From: Candidatus Hecatellales archaeon
GTDB lineage: Archaea; Thermoproteota; Bathyarchaeia; Hecatellales; Hecatellaceae
Assembly: GCA_003662305.1 (NCBI GenBank)
Contig: QMXU01000043.1
Coordinates: 1-8,314 of the forward strand
Direction: 5' to 3'
DNA: 8,314 bases
Shown: positions 1 to 6,850 of the stretch, in pieces
Layout: every line of letters starts with the position of its first letter
Position numbering within the stretch: position 1 is the first letter of the stretch
Made by a program: the position numbers and the translations under genes
The notes under the pieces: generated by a model
Databases searched by the model: none
What the model saw: the letters and a program-made list of their open reading frames with translations, nothing else
What the model was told of the DNA's origin: nothing

Positions 1-543
1 GCCATAGACAGGTATCTTGGAGGAACCGGAACCTTGGAAGACAGCTTCGCAGACATTGGGGAGATAAGCCACTGGCTTGGAAGAGAGGAAGGCTTCGCCT
101 ACAAGCCCCGCGTTAAAATGCCCCGTCTGCCCCTAGAAAAACGTAAAGGAAACTTCGCTGAGGTTGAGCTTGGCTTCAACGAGAAGATGGCGGTTGAAGA
201 GGCGGGAAGATGCCTAAGGTGCGACTTAAGACTGCTGATATCTCCGCCTATACTGCCGCCGGAGAAATGGTTGAAGCTGACAGAGGAAAACGTGGCGCAA
301 GCTCCCGAGGCTGAAGGAGTTTTCCAGCTTCTAGACGAGAACAAGGCTGTAATCTACATAAAGGGAACCAGCAACCTGAGAAAGGACCTAGAAGCACAGC
401 TTTCCAATCCTAAAGCCAAATACTTCATGTACGAGGAGGCGAAAATGTTTACGATGAGGGAAAGCGAGCTTCTGCAGCAATACATTAAAAAGCATGGGAA
501 GCTTCCTGAACAGAATGTGGAGCTTGAGGAGGACCTATACTAG
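1..543 (+). CDS. FAD-dependent pyridine nucleotide oxidoreductase, GltD-like, C-terminal part with GIY-YIG-like domain (5' truncated)
   Basis: The frame is open from the first base, so the TTG at 34 is internal and the true start lies left of the window; 180 residues are visible. The first residues, AIDRYLGG, resemble the end of the FAD/NAD(P)-binding module of glutamate-synthase-small-chain-like oxidoreductases. These flavoproteins pass electrons between NAD(P)H and Fe-S partners in the cytoplasm. A linker leads to EEAGRCLRCD (about 66-75), a cysteine pair common at the end of such proteins. Residues about 101-173 look like a GIY-YIG fold: GVF (106-108), YIK (119-121), then NLRKDLEAQL, and a late RESELLQQY...KLPEQN with the family's Glu and Asn. 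The glycine of YIG is Lys, so nuclease activity is doubtful. The oxidoreductase call rests on the short N-terminal piece and on remembered domain architecture. Partner and reaction cannot be named. Confidence 0.72.
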   Translation, partial: AIDRYLGGTGTLEDSFADIGEISHWLGREEGFAYKPRVKMPRLPLEKRKGNFAEVELGFNEKMAVEEAGRCLRCDLRLLISPPILPPEKWLKLTEENVAQAPEAEGVFQLLDENKAVIYIKGTSNLRKDLEAQLSNPKAKYFMYEEAKMFTMRESELLQQYIKKHGKLPEQNVELEEDLY

Positions 544-774
544 ATGGGTGGAAAATCGCCTAGGGAGGAAGAGCTTCGGAAGCAAGGGTGGATAAGGCAG
601 TTCACTGCAAGCGAACCCAGACTGAGTGAGGCAGTAGAGCTATACGAGTCACTGGGGTACGAGGTAAAACTGGAACCGGCGGTTCCTAGCGAAACAAATG
701 AAGCTTGCAGAGAATGTCTGCTCTACGAAGACTGCAAAACTATCTACACAAGGCCTAAGAAACCTCTCAAGTAG
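544..774 (+). CDS. Small cysteine-containing protein coupled to the oxidoreductase
   Basis: A 76-residue soluble protein. Its ATG directly abuts the TAG of the oxidoreductase gene (TAGATG). A GAGGAGG ribosome binding site sits at 526-532 inside the upstream gene, so the two are probably translationally coupled. The N-terminal half (KQGWIRQFTASEPRLSEAVE, then LYESLGYEVKLEP) predicts a helix-strand layout. The C-terminal half has a Cys-x2-Cys-x5-Cys cluster (CRECLLYEDC) followed by IYTRPKK. The cysteines could hold a metal or take part in redox chemistry with the flavoprotein, but three cysteines do not make a standard ferredoxin motif. I recall similar small proteins beside flavin oxidoreductases but no assigned function. 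A real gene is likely, given the coupling and the family-like sequence. Confidence 0.7.
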   Translation: MGGKSPREEELRKQGWIRQFTASEPRLSEAVELYESLGYEVKLEPAVPSETNEACRECLLYEDCKTIYTRPKKPLK

Positions 775-781
775 CTCGGGC

Positions 782-787
782 TTTTTT
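782..787 (+). terminator. Poly-T terminator after the cysteine protein gene
   Basis: Six T residues begin 8 nt after the TAG of the 76-residue protein gene, flanked by GGGC and CCC. Archaeal transcription commonly ends at short T tracts without a long hairpin. The position between two convergent genes fits. Confidence 0.5.
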
Positions 788-791
788 CCCA

Positions 792-998
792 CTAAACCCC
801 CACGTCAACCATTTCTATGATGATTTGGTTTGCTTCTTGAAGGCTTGAAACGATACGGCTTTTCCAGACTACTCTGCCTGCACGTATACCGATGACTTGG
901 TAGCCTCCTTCACCCACCTTCTCAATCTTATAGGTTATCGACTGCTCTATAATACGATTCAGGAAAGCCCTAGCCTCATCAGACAATTCTCTAACCAT
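792..998 (-). CDS. Small hypothetical protein (68 aa)
   Basis: Not recognised. The ATG at 998 is preceded on the minus strand by a strong GGTGGAGG (1002-1009), 3 nt from the start codon by the full motif, which supports a real gene. The N-terminus (ELSDEARAFLNRIIEQS) predicts one amphipathic helix. Alternating strands follow (TYKIEKV, YQVIGIRAG, RVVWKSRIV), then a final helix (LQEANQIIIEMV). The helix-strands-helix layout suits a small single-domain protein; there are no cysteines, signal peptide or membrane segment. It lies 48 bp downstream of the 120-residue gene on the same strand, and I see no clear promoter between them, so the two may share a transcript. It converges with the cysteine protein gene across a 17-bp gap. 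Confidence 0.6.
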   Translation of the reverse strand: MVRELSDEARAFLNRIIEQSITYKIEKVGEGGYQVIGIRAGRVVWKSRIVSSLQEANQIIIEMVDVGV

Positions 999-1046
999 TT
1001 TCCTCCACCTAAAAAGATAGGAAAGATTTGTCGGTTAACCGTGCCT

Positions 1047-1409
1047 TTACGAGCCCCATTCTAAATTGTGCTTTTTAAGGAAAGATAATATCTTCTCAGC
1101 AGAGTTCACCGCCTCTTCAAAGTTTTTAACCTTTGATACTACTAGGCGGGTTTCAGTTGGTTCAATATGCAGTTCAATTCCATCCTTTGCTGCCTCCTCA
1201 ACGAGGCCTTTAACCCTCTTAGCGAAGGACTTATCTTTATTTGGAGAGGTTGTAACGAAGCCCAGTCGCGGCCTAAGGTAAATTGTAATCTTTGGTTTTT
1301 CAACCTTCATAATGGTGTCCGTTATAACTCCTGGCATCTCCTCTTCCACAGTAATCGAATACTCAGGGTTTTTCTCAGCAAATTTTTTAGCTAGGTCAAA
1401 TAAATTCAT
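1047..1409 (-). CDS. Small hypothetical protein (120 aa)
   Basis: Not recognised. The frame is open to an ATG at 1442, but I place the start at 1409 (MNLFDLAKKF). That ATG has GGTGGG (1414-1419) just upstream, and the TATA box at 1455-1463 predicts transcription starting near 1432, which leaves the upstream ATG outside the message. The protein is charged and soluble, with a helical N-terminus followed by alternating strands and helices (YSITVEEE, KITIYLRPRLGF, ELHIEPTETRLVVSKV) and a final helix (NFEEAVNSAEKILSFLKKH). The alternation suggests a compact alpha/beta domain. No catalytic motif, cysteine cluster or membrane segment is visible. It is probably cotranscribed with the 68-residue gene downstream. 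Existence is well supported; function is unknown. Confidence 0.65.
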   Translation of the reverse strand: MNLFDLAKKFAEKNPEYSITVEEEMPGVITDTIMKVEKPKITIYLRPRLGFVTTSPNKDKSFAKRVKGLVEEAAKDGIELHIEPTETRLVVSKVKNFEEAVNSAEKILSFLKKHNLEWGS

Positions 1410-1447
1410 AATTCCCACCTTTAATGTGCTTCCATATATCACTCCTT

Positions 1448-1454
1448 AAAAAAA
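1448..1454 (-). terminator. Possible poly-T terminator of the ATP-NAD-kinase-like gene
   Basis: Read on the minus strand, seven T residues lie 25 nt after the stop codon at 1480. The tract adjoins the TATA box of the next gene, so it could serve both as terminator and as promoter flank, or be only AT-rich promoter sequence. Confidence 0.35.
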
Positions 1455-1469
1455 TATTTAAAACTTTTC
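1455..1469 (-). promoter_or_regulatory. TATA/BRE promoter of the 120-aa gene
   Basis: On the minus strand the sequence reads GAAAAG (purine-rich BRE, 1464-1469) then TTTTAAATA (TATA, 1455-1463). The predicted transcription start, about 27 nt from the TATA centre, falls near 1432. This gives a leader of about 23 nt that contains GGTGGG. It decides the start codon of the gene in favour of 1409. Confidence 0.55.
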
Positions 1470-1479
1470 TAAAGCAAGC

Positions 1480-2589
1480 TTATTCTACTCGCATTTCTTG
1501 CTCTTTGCCATACCCTACGATTACGCGGAGTGATCCCTTAAACCACTTATCAACTTCAGGGTCACCAGTGTCGATTCTCAACTTTTTAAGGGTTTGAAGC
1601 TTTTTTGGGGTAGCGACCACAATAACGTTTTCTTTTCCAATAGCCTTCAGAACAGCTGGGCTTATCTGCTGGTTACCTCTCCCAAAGATAAAGCCCTGAC
1701 CTCCTATAGGTGTCACAATAACCTTAACTTTTTCACCTCTAATTCTCGACAAAATTTGTCTTTCATTAACATCAAACCCAAGAAGTCTTCGATTTTGCAC
1801 CAGATCTACTCCCAACAGCGACTTTCTGACCTTCAAAATCTCAGCTATAGTGTTAACAGTTGTTCCGGGTCCCAGTATGTAAATGGTATCAGGTTCCATT
1901 TTCTCCACAACATACCTTGCAATGGAGAGTTGGTGCTCTTTTTCTTCCTGTGTTGCTGGACTTGAAATTTTAGTGGGCTGTATTAGGTCAATTTCAAAGG
2001 GTACAAGCATGTGACCGAAGAGTTTAGCTGAAACTCTACCCATCCTGAAGGCTTCCTCATCTATATCCATGACTTCAGCCCTAGTTAGAGGTAAACCCGT
2101 TTGAATGAAGGAAGTTAAAAGCCGAATGGCACCTTCGGGATCTATGGCGAAGACTGCTGAGTGAACTTTAACTCCTGCAGGTACACCTAAAACAGGCATG
2201 TTAGTTTCAACAACACTGCAAATGTCCCGGGCAGTTCCATCACCACCCACAAAAACTATGATGTCAACCTCCATCTCCATCATTTCCTTCGCAGCTTTCC
2301 TAGTGTCTTCAGCCGTAGTTCTACCCGGCGTTATAGACCCTATAACTATTGGTGAAAATCCAGCTTCCTTCGCTTCAGCTTCCCCCATTTCATCCGGGTA
2401 GGTTACCAATTCTATAAGGTAGCTGAGAGGTTTCAGTCCTCTCAAAGTTTCAACGGCTCGAGCTGGAGCTATGGGTTCTGCCCCCAATTCCAAAGCTTTT
2501 CGAAGAATCTCCTTCCCGTCTGTTCCTTTAAGTCCAACACGGCCTCCCATACCAGCGATGGGATTTACAATGAAACCAAGCTTCTTCAT
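1480..2589 (-). CDS. ATP-NAD kinase family protein (COG3199/AcoX-like)
   Basis: A 369-residue soluble protein of the predicted ATP-NAD/polyphosphate kinase group. It opens with GFIVNPIAGMGG (5-16). The kinase signature VGGDGTARD lies at 114-122, and GVPAGVKVHSAVFA at 135-148 fits the following substrate-binding loop. A second domain contains LGPGTTVNTIAEIL (about 240-255) and a glycine-rich IGGQGFIFGRGNQQ. Family members are predicted to phosphorylate NAD or a related diol or nucleotide using ATP or polyphosphate; the true substrate of the COG3199 branch is poorly established, so NAD is inferred. The ATG at 2589 has GGTGGG at 2598-2603, 8 nt away, which supports the start. The gene follows the TrpB operon on the same strand, but 103 bp and a poly-T tract intervene, so it is probably transcribed separately. 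A weak TATA-like TTTTAAAAG sits around 2658-2666. Confidence 0.85.
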   Translation of the reverse strand: MKKLGFIVNPIAGMGGRVGLKGTDGKEILRKALELGAEPIAPARAVETLRGLKPLSYLIELVTYPDEMGEAEAKEAGFSPIVIGSITPGRTTAEDTRKAAKEMMEMEVDIIVFVGGDGTARDICSVVETNMPVLGVPAGVKVHSAVFAIDPEGAIRLLTSFIQTGLPLTRAEVMDIDEEAFRMGRVSAKLFGHMLVPFEIDLIQPTKISSPATQEEKEHQLSIARYVVEKMEPDTIYILGPGTTVNTIAEILKVRKSLLGVDLVQNRRLLGFDVNERQILSRIRGEKVKVIVTPIGGQGFIFGRGNQQISPAVLKAIGKENVIVVATPKKLQTLKKLRIDTGDPEVDKWFKGSLRVIVGYGKEQEMRVE

Positions 2590-2662
2590 ATACGCTTCCC
2601 ACCGAAAAGCTTAATTCTATGTTAGAAATCCTTTGGAGCCTTATTTTCACCCTAAAACTTTT

Positions 2663-2675
2663 AAAAAAATAAAAA
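2663..2675 (-). terminator. Poly-T terminator of the TrpB operon
   Basis: On the minus strand, 17 nt after the stop of the intact trpB2 gene, the sequence reads TTTTTATTTTTTT, preceded by five C residues. This is a typical archaeal T-tract terminator and separates the operon from the ATP-NAD-kinase-like gene. Confidence 0.6.
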
Positions 2676-2692
2676 GGGGGAATTTTTGGCAG

Positions 2693-4105
2693 TCATAGGA
2701 GAACCTCTAGTTTGCCCTTCAAGTATTCATCGTATCCTCTGACGTCAACCCAGCCGTGGCCGCTGTCAGCAACATGTATTACTTTTTCCTCTCCTGTTTC
2801 GGCGCATCGTCTAGCCTCTCTAATGGCTCCAGTCCAGCAGTGGCAGGTTTCTGGAGCCGTTAAAAAGCCTTCTGTCATTGAGAGTATCCGGCCAGCTTCA
2901 AATATTTCTGTCTGTGGGAAAGCTTGGGCTTCATGGTACCCCGAGTATATTAAGACGCAGAGTAGGGGGGCCATACCATGATATCGCAGTCCTCCGGCGT
3001 GAATCTTCGCTGGGACAAAGTCGCAGCCCAGCGAATGCATCCATATGTGTGGCGTATACCCAATAGTGTCTCCAGTGTCGTAGCCAATATACTTAGGCCT
3101 TGTAAGTCTCGGGCAGGATAAGGCCTCGCAGGCAACGATTCTCAGGTCAGGCTTTTTTCCATCCAACTTATCCTTGATGAAGGGGAAAGCCTGTCCGCAG
3201 TGGTTACTACCTCCACCCGTACATCCGAATATTATGTCAGGATATTCGTCTATTAGTTCATATTGTTTGTATGCTTCCAGCCCAACTATTGTCTGGTGCA
3301 TCAAAACATGGTTTAGAACGCTTCCAAGCGAATAGTTGAGTGGATAAGGCTTCTTTAACGCGTGTTCAATAGCTTCCGATATTGCCCAGCCAAGTGAACC
3401 AGGATGGTTGGGATCTTCAGCTAAAGCCTTCTTAGCCGTTTCAGTTACCATATCCTCGTAGATTCTTTCAGGAGGCGCCGAGGGGGAAGGTACAACTCTT
3501 CCTCCCCAGGATTCCATCATAACCCTTCTGCCAGGCTTCTGGTAGTATGAGACCCTTACCATGAAGACGTCGCATTTTATGCCTACTAAGGCTGCACCGA
3601 AACATAAGCCTGAACCCCACTGTCCAGCACCGGTTTCCGTGGTTACACCTTCAAAACCATCCTTCATGTTGAAGTAGGCTTGGGCTACAGCCGTGTTAGG
3701 CTTATGGCTTCCAGGAGGGCTCACGTATTCAGATTTACAGTAAATACGTGCAGGCGTTTTCAGGTATTCTTCAAGCCTCTTACACCTGTAGAGGGGAGTT
3801 GGCCTCCAAATCCTGTAGATTTCCATCAATTCTTCTGGAATTTTAACCCAACGGTCTTTGGTTAATTCTTGGCTTAGCAGGGACGGTGGAAATATTAGGG
3901 GGAGGTTAGCCATTCCAGGTCCTGTTGGGAAGGGGAGCTTCATCCCACATTTATGAAGGTCTGCTTGTATATTATACCAGGATGTTGGTATTTCATCTTC
4001 AGGCAACTCTACCTTGATCATCCGTTCCTCTCTTGGAGGATTAAATTTCTTCTTAGCCTCCTTAAACACCTTTTGAACTCTTTCAACTTTTCTTCCCAGC
4101 TCCAA
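2693..4105 (-). CDS. trpB2: Tryptophan synthase beta chain-like, TrpB2 type (apparently active)
   Basis: A PLP enzyme of the TrpB2 branch, which joins indole (or another nucleophile) to an aminoacrylate formed from serine. All main signatures are present; numbers are for a 470-residue product. They are the PLP lysine in GSHKPNTA (K135), the catalytic glutamate in ETGAGQWG (E157), the phosphate loop GGGSN (297-301), IHAGGLRYHG, and the pyridine-contacting serine in SGHG (S448). TrpB2 proteins usually begin near KVELPEDEIPTSWYN, so about 29 charged N-terminal residues are an extension. I chose the TTG at 4105 because AGGAGG lies 8 nt upstream; a GTG at 4114 would overlap that site. An ATG at 4018, with GAGG before it, would give a normal-length protein and is a real alternative. 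It is the last gene of the operon, 16 bp after the degenerate paralogue. No trpA is nearby, so the physiological substrate is open. Confidence 0.9.
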   Translation of the reverse strand: MELGRKVERVQKVFKEAKKKFNPPREERMIKVELPEDEIPTSWYNIQADLHKCGMKLPFPTGPGMANLPLIFPPSLLSQELTKDRWVKIPEELMEIYRIWRPTPLYRCKRLEEYLKTPARIYCKSEYVSPPGSHKPNTAVAQAYFNMKDGFEGVTTETGAGQWGSGLCFGAALVGIKCDVFMVRVSYYQKPGRRVMMESWGGRVVPSPSAPPERIYEDMVTETAKKALAEDPNHPGSLGWAISEAIEHALKKPYPLNYSLGSVLNHVLMHQTIVGLEAYKQYELIDEYPDIIFGCTGGGSNHCGQAFPFIKDKLDGKKPDLRIVACEALSCPRLTRPKYIGYDTGDTIGYTPHIWMHSLGCDFVPAKIHAGGLRYHGMAPLLCVLIYSGYHEAQAFPQTEIFEAGRILSMTEGFLTAPETCHCWTGAIREARRCAETGEEKVIHVADSGHGWVDVRGYDEYLKGKLEVLL

Positions 4106-4113
4106 GCTGTCCA

Positions 4114-4119
4114 CCTCCT
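4114..4119 (-). promoter_or_regulatory. Ribosome binding site deciding the trpB2 start
   Basis: AGGAGG on the minus strand starts 2 nt after the TGA of the upstream gene and ends 8 nt before TTG at 4105. The GTG at 4112-4114 overlaps it and so is an unlikely start. The site argues for tight translation of the intact TrpB2 after its paralogue. Confidence 0.55.
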
Positions 4120-4121
4120 GT

Positions 4122-5417
4122 TCAGGGTAACTTTAACTTTTTATCCACGATGAGTTCAAGGTAGCCACTTGACTCTAGCATGGTATGTCCAGCATTGTTG
4201 AAAACTATAACCTCTTCTTTTCCCTCTTCCTTCGCCTTAACCGCCTCGTCTATGACAGCTTTAATCACATACTGGGTTTCATGGCTTGGTATAACTCCCT
4301 GCTGTCTGCACCATTCCCAGCTTGCTTCGAAGCATTCTGTTTGAGCGTAAGTTCTAACCTCAACGATCCCGGCTTCGACAAGATGGCTTAGAATAGGTGG
4401 AACACCATGATATCTCATTTCACCGGCATGTATCATGGGAGGGTCAAAGGAGCGGCCCAACGTATGAAATCTGTAGAGTGGTGTTAACTCTGCGTAGTCA
4501 GCGTGATCGTAGTCAAGTTTTCCCTCCGTGAGAACTGGAACATACTTTGACTGAGTAACGATGAACCTAGTTTCTGGCTTTTTCCCAGCCAGCTTATCAG
4601 CCACAAAAGGTAAAGCAAAGCCGAAGTCGTCTATTGGGCATATGACGACATCTGGGTATCTGTCTATCATTTCGAACTGCCTTTTAGCCTCTACACCTGA
4701 GAGTGTTTGATGTAGCATAACGAAGTTAAAAAGGTAGCCGAAAGAGAATGCTGACTTTTTCTCTTCCATAGCCCTCTCCACGGCTTCTGACATTGCAAGC
4801 GAAATATTTCCTGTTTCATACTTCTTTGACTCCTTAACCTTCCTCCCCACCTCTGTGAGGTCTGATGGTGAGCCGAAAACATTTGTCTTGTTTACTTCCA
4901 TGAGAATTCTATGGGGTTCCTTTAAGGTGAGGTATGACTGAGGCATGATAAAATCACATTTTAATCCTATCCTAGTCGCTGCAATAGAGAGGGATGTTCC
5001 CCAACGGGCTCCTCCGCCACCAACAATTTTTTCGAATCCATCGTTGATAACGTAATAAGCTTGGGCTACTGCCGTAGTAAGCTTGCTATCAGTACTATAT
5101 CCTATGTCCTCACGCTTGTAATAGATTTTAGCTGGGGTTTTAAGGTGGCTTTCAAGCCTAACAGCGTGTTGTAGGGGTGTAGGTCTACCAGTCCTGATGA
5201 GATGTATCCTCACCTCATCAGGAATTGGTACCTCTATGGCTCCAGACTTTTCTTGGGCTAGAAGCGACGGCGCCACATACTCCTTCATGCGGTTAAGCCT
5301 ACCCGAATCCTTTGGCTCTGCAAGTTTCTTGCCTGTTTTCGCTATGTCAGGTACTATGTTATACCAAGTTTTTGGAAATTCATCAGCTGGTAACAGTATT
5401 TTTCTAGCTTCAGCCAT
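4122..5417 (-). CDS. TrpB2-like paralogue with degraded active site (putative pseudoenzyme)
   Basis: A 431-residue intact frame, clearly a TrpB2 paralogue: FPKTWYNI, GRPTPLQHAVRLE, KTPAKIYYKRE, TAVAQAYY, MLHQTLSGVEAKRQFE and MIHAGEMRYHGVPP all match the neighbouring enzyme. The catalytic signatures do not. GSHKxNTA has become TDSKLTTA, keeping the lysine (K112). ETGAGQWG has become GGGGARWG, so the catalytic glutamate is G133. The glycine phosphate loop GGGSN is gone, replaced by CPIDDFGF (260-267) with a net deletion of about four residues. The SGH serine is Ala (A409 in NNAGH). PLP binding and beta-replacement chemistry are therefore doubtful. It may be a regulatory or scaffold subunit of the active paralogue, or bind another ligand. 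The frame is uninterrupted and the TrpB fold motifs persist, so it is not a decaying pseudogene. A GGAGGT site 9 nt upstream supports the ATG. It sits between the membrane protein gene (18 bp) and trpB2 (16 bp). Confidence 0.85.
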   Translation of the reverse strand: MAEARKILLPADEFPKTWYNIVPDIAKTGKKLAEPKDSGRLNRMKEYVAPSLLAQEKSGAIEVPIPDEVRIHLIRTGRPTPLQHAVRLESHLKTPAKIYYKREDIGYSTDSKLTTAVAQAYYVINDGFEKIVGGGGARWGTSLSIAATRIGLKCDFIMPQSYLTLKEPHRILMEVNKTNVFGSPSDLTEVGRKVKESKKYETGNISLAMSEAVERAMEEKKSAFSFGYLFNFVMLHQTLSGVEAKRQFEMIDRYPDVVICPIDDFGFALPFVADKLAGKKPETRFIVTQSKYVPVLTEGKLDYDHADYAELTPLYRFHTLGRSFDPPMIHAGEMRYHGVPPILSHLVEAGIVEVRTYAQTECFEASWEWCRQQGVIPSHETQYVIKAVIDEAVKAKEEGKEEVIVFNNAGHTMLESSGYLELIVDKKLKLP

Positions 5418-5435
5418 AATTCTTCTACCTCCTAC

Positions 5436-6803
5436 CTAACTGTAAATATATTTGGCTTTCAATTCTCCCTTCCTCCTCTCTTCCAGAGGTATAGCAGGCT
5501 TACCGAGCTCTTGCAGAGTTATGTCTGGTGGAGGCGACCCAGTAGGCGGCTGAGGCCAGCCCTCGCAGGCTACAGCATAGTACACGGTGTACACTGAGAA
5601 TCCTGGGAGCCAGCATATGACCAGCCATAGGAAGATGAAGTAGGGAGGTGGTATCATGCCTGGAACCTGCCATGCGATGGGAGGCTGAATGGCCATTCCA
5701 ACCCCGTACATGCCGTAGTAGGCTATAACTGCGGTTATTATGGCCAGAACCAGCAGTAGGAAGCCTTTCACAGGCTGCCTGTTGTAGGGCTGGTGTCCTA
5801 AAGCGGAAAAGTGCAGGGTAGGCCACCCCATGAAAATCGCAGCCCACACCAGAGTTGCCCATATCAGCGGGCCTTCGTATGCCCCAAGAACATGGAGCAT
5901 AACAATACTGGTGACTGCTGGCGGCGGTAAGGCTGCTAACGGCGCAAGCCCGCTGGCTCCCGGAGGCGCGAAGCCAGCCTTCGCCAGCAAGCCTAGGTCC
6001 ACGATGACTATCTGCGGGTATATAGCTAATGCCGCATACCATGTTACAATGCTAAGTATTATGGTTACCGCGGTAGCGGAAAGGCCTATCCAAGGCTGCT
6101 TCTTTAGAAGTCTGAAGGGCCACATGTCGAAGAGGAAGAAGATTATCATCAGGTAGAGGATGAACATGGTGTTCAAGGTTGCCATCAGGAAGGCTTCAAC
6201 CATTCCATGCGGGTTTATGGCTTCCAGCCATGGTCCAGGAGGCTTAGGCAGAAGCACGGCTAAGACTTCGGGAGGCATGGCCTTGGCTCCCTCATAGAAC
6301 GGCGTGTAGTTGTGAAAGCCTACGTAGAGTATCCAGCCTACCACCAACCCCAGTATCAGCAGGCCTATGCCTTGGTAAGGCTGCTTAAGCCTTTGAAGAG
6401 GCCAGTTGTTGAAGAGCAGTGCGATGGTTAAAAACACGTATAGACACTGTATTTCGAAGAAGAGCATCCATGGGAAGGATGGTCCAACAATGTTCTGGAA
6501 TATCCAGAAGGTCAACGGTACGAAAACCAGCAGGAATATCGTGTTGAAGATGAGGGGCCACGGCACGCGAGGCCCGTATTTCTCCCTAAGCTTGTTTCCG
6601 AACCATCCTCCTTGGAAGGGCGCTCCTGTGAAGAATAGCAGGAATACCAGGTATAACACTGCAACCATGTTGTACTCTGAGATTTTTATGACCCAACTTA
6701 GAGGGTTCGTTGCCATCAGGAAGGTCACCATCGCCATGAAGACTACGACGATCAGAATGATGATGCCCCTGTAAGGTTGCCAGGGCTTAAACGGGGGTTC
6801 CAT
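5436..6803 (-). CDS. Ten-helix membrane protein of five two-helix repeats, unknown function
   Basis: Not recognised as a named family. The 455 residues contain about ten hydrophobic segments: 13-33, 44-63, 84-106, 111-132, 143-163, 202-227, 239-262, 298-326, 346-370 and 385-414. There is no cleavable signal peptide. Helices pair into five repeats. Odd helices are entered by QPYRG, PWP, QPYQG, QPWIG or QPVKG (residues 9, 81, 141, 236, 343). Even helices 4, 6, 8 and 10 end in Trp-Pro (134, 228, 327, 416). Acidic residues lie at the start of helices 2, 4, 6 and 8 (E43, E117, E203, E310). Pro- and Gly-rich loops connect helices 5-6 and 7-8; the charged tail from about 425 is probably cytoplasmic. 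ATG 6803 has GGAGG 9 nt upstream. As first gene of the operon it may carry the substrate or product of the TrpB pair; this is inference from context only. Confidence 0.82.
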   Translation of the reverse strand: MEPPFKPWQPYRGIIILIVVVFMAMVTFLMATNPLSWVIKISEYNMVAVLYLVFLLFFTGAPFQGGWFGNKLREKYGPRVPWPLIFNTIFLLVFVPLTFWIFQNIVGPSFPWMLFFEIQCLYVFLTIALLFNNWPLQRLKQPYQGIGLLILGLVVGWILYVGFHNYTPFYEGAKAMPPEVLAVLLPKPPGPWLEAINPHGMVEAFLMATLNTMFILYLMIIFFLFDMWPFRLLKKQPWIGLSATAVTIILSIVTWYAALAIYPQIVIVDLGLLAKAGFAPPGASGLAPLAALPPPAVTSIVMLHVLGAYEGPLIWATLVWAAIFMGWPTLHFSALGHQPYNRQPVKGFLLLVLAIITAVIAYYGMYGVGMAIQPPIAWQVPGMIPPPYFIFLWLVICWLPGFSVYTVYYAVACEGWPQPPTGSPPPDITLQELGKPAIPLEERRKGELKAKYIYS

Positions 6804-6850
6804 AGAAGTGTTCCTCCGCAGTATCCAAGGAGTATTTGAGGTGCGCGAAG

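Noticed and set aside
34..36. TTG as start of the first gene
   Set aside because: The frame is open to base 1 and the upstream residues AIDRYLGG continue a known oxidoreductase ending, so the gene enters from outside the window.
1594..1965. 123-codon plus-strand frame opposite the ATP-NAD-kinase-like gene
   Set aside because: The minus-strand frame carries the GGDGT family motif; this one shows no domain or ribosome binding site.
4122..5417. Reading the degenerate TrpB as a decaying pseudogene or sequencing error
   Set aside because: The frame is uninterrupted over 431 codons, has a good ribosome binding site, and fold motifs outside the active site are well kept; the changes concentrate at catalytic positions.
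5500..6042. 180-codon open frame on the minus strand inside the membrane protein gene
   Set aside because: It overlaps the membrane protein in another frame on the same strand, has a low-complexity, non-family-like composition, and lacks a promoter or credible start.
5436..6803. Membrane protein as an AmoC/PmoC-like monooxygenase subunit
   Set aside because: The hydrophobic, Trp- and Pro-rich character suggested it, but there is no histidine/aspartate copper-site pattern and the five-fold two-helix repeat does not fit.
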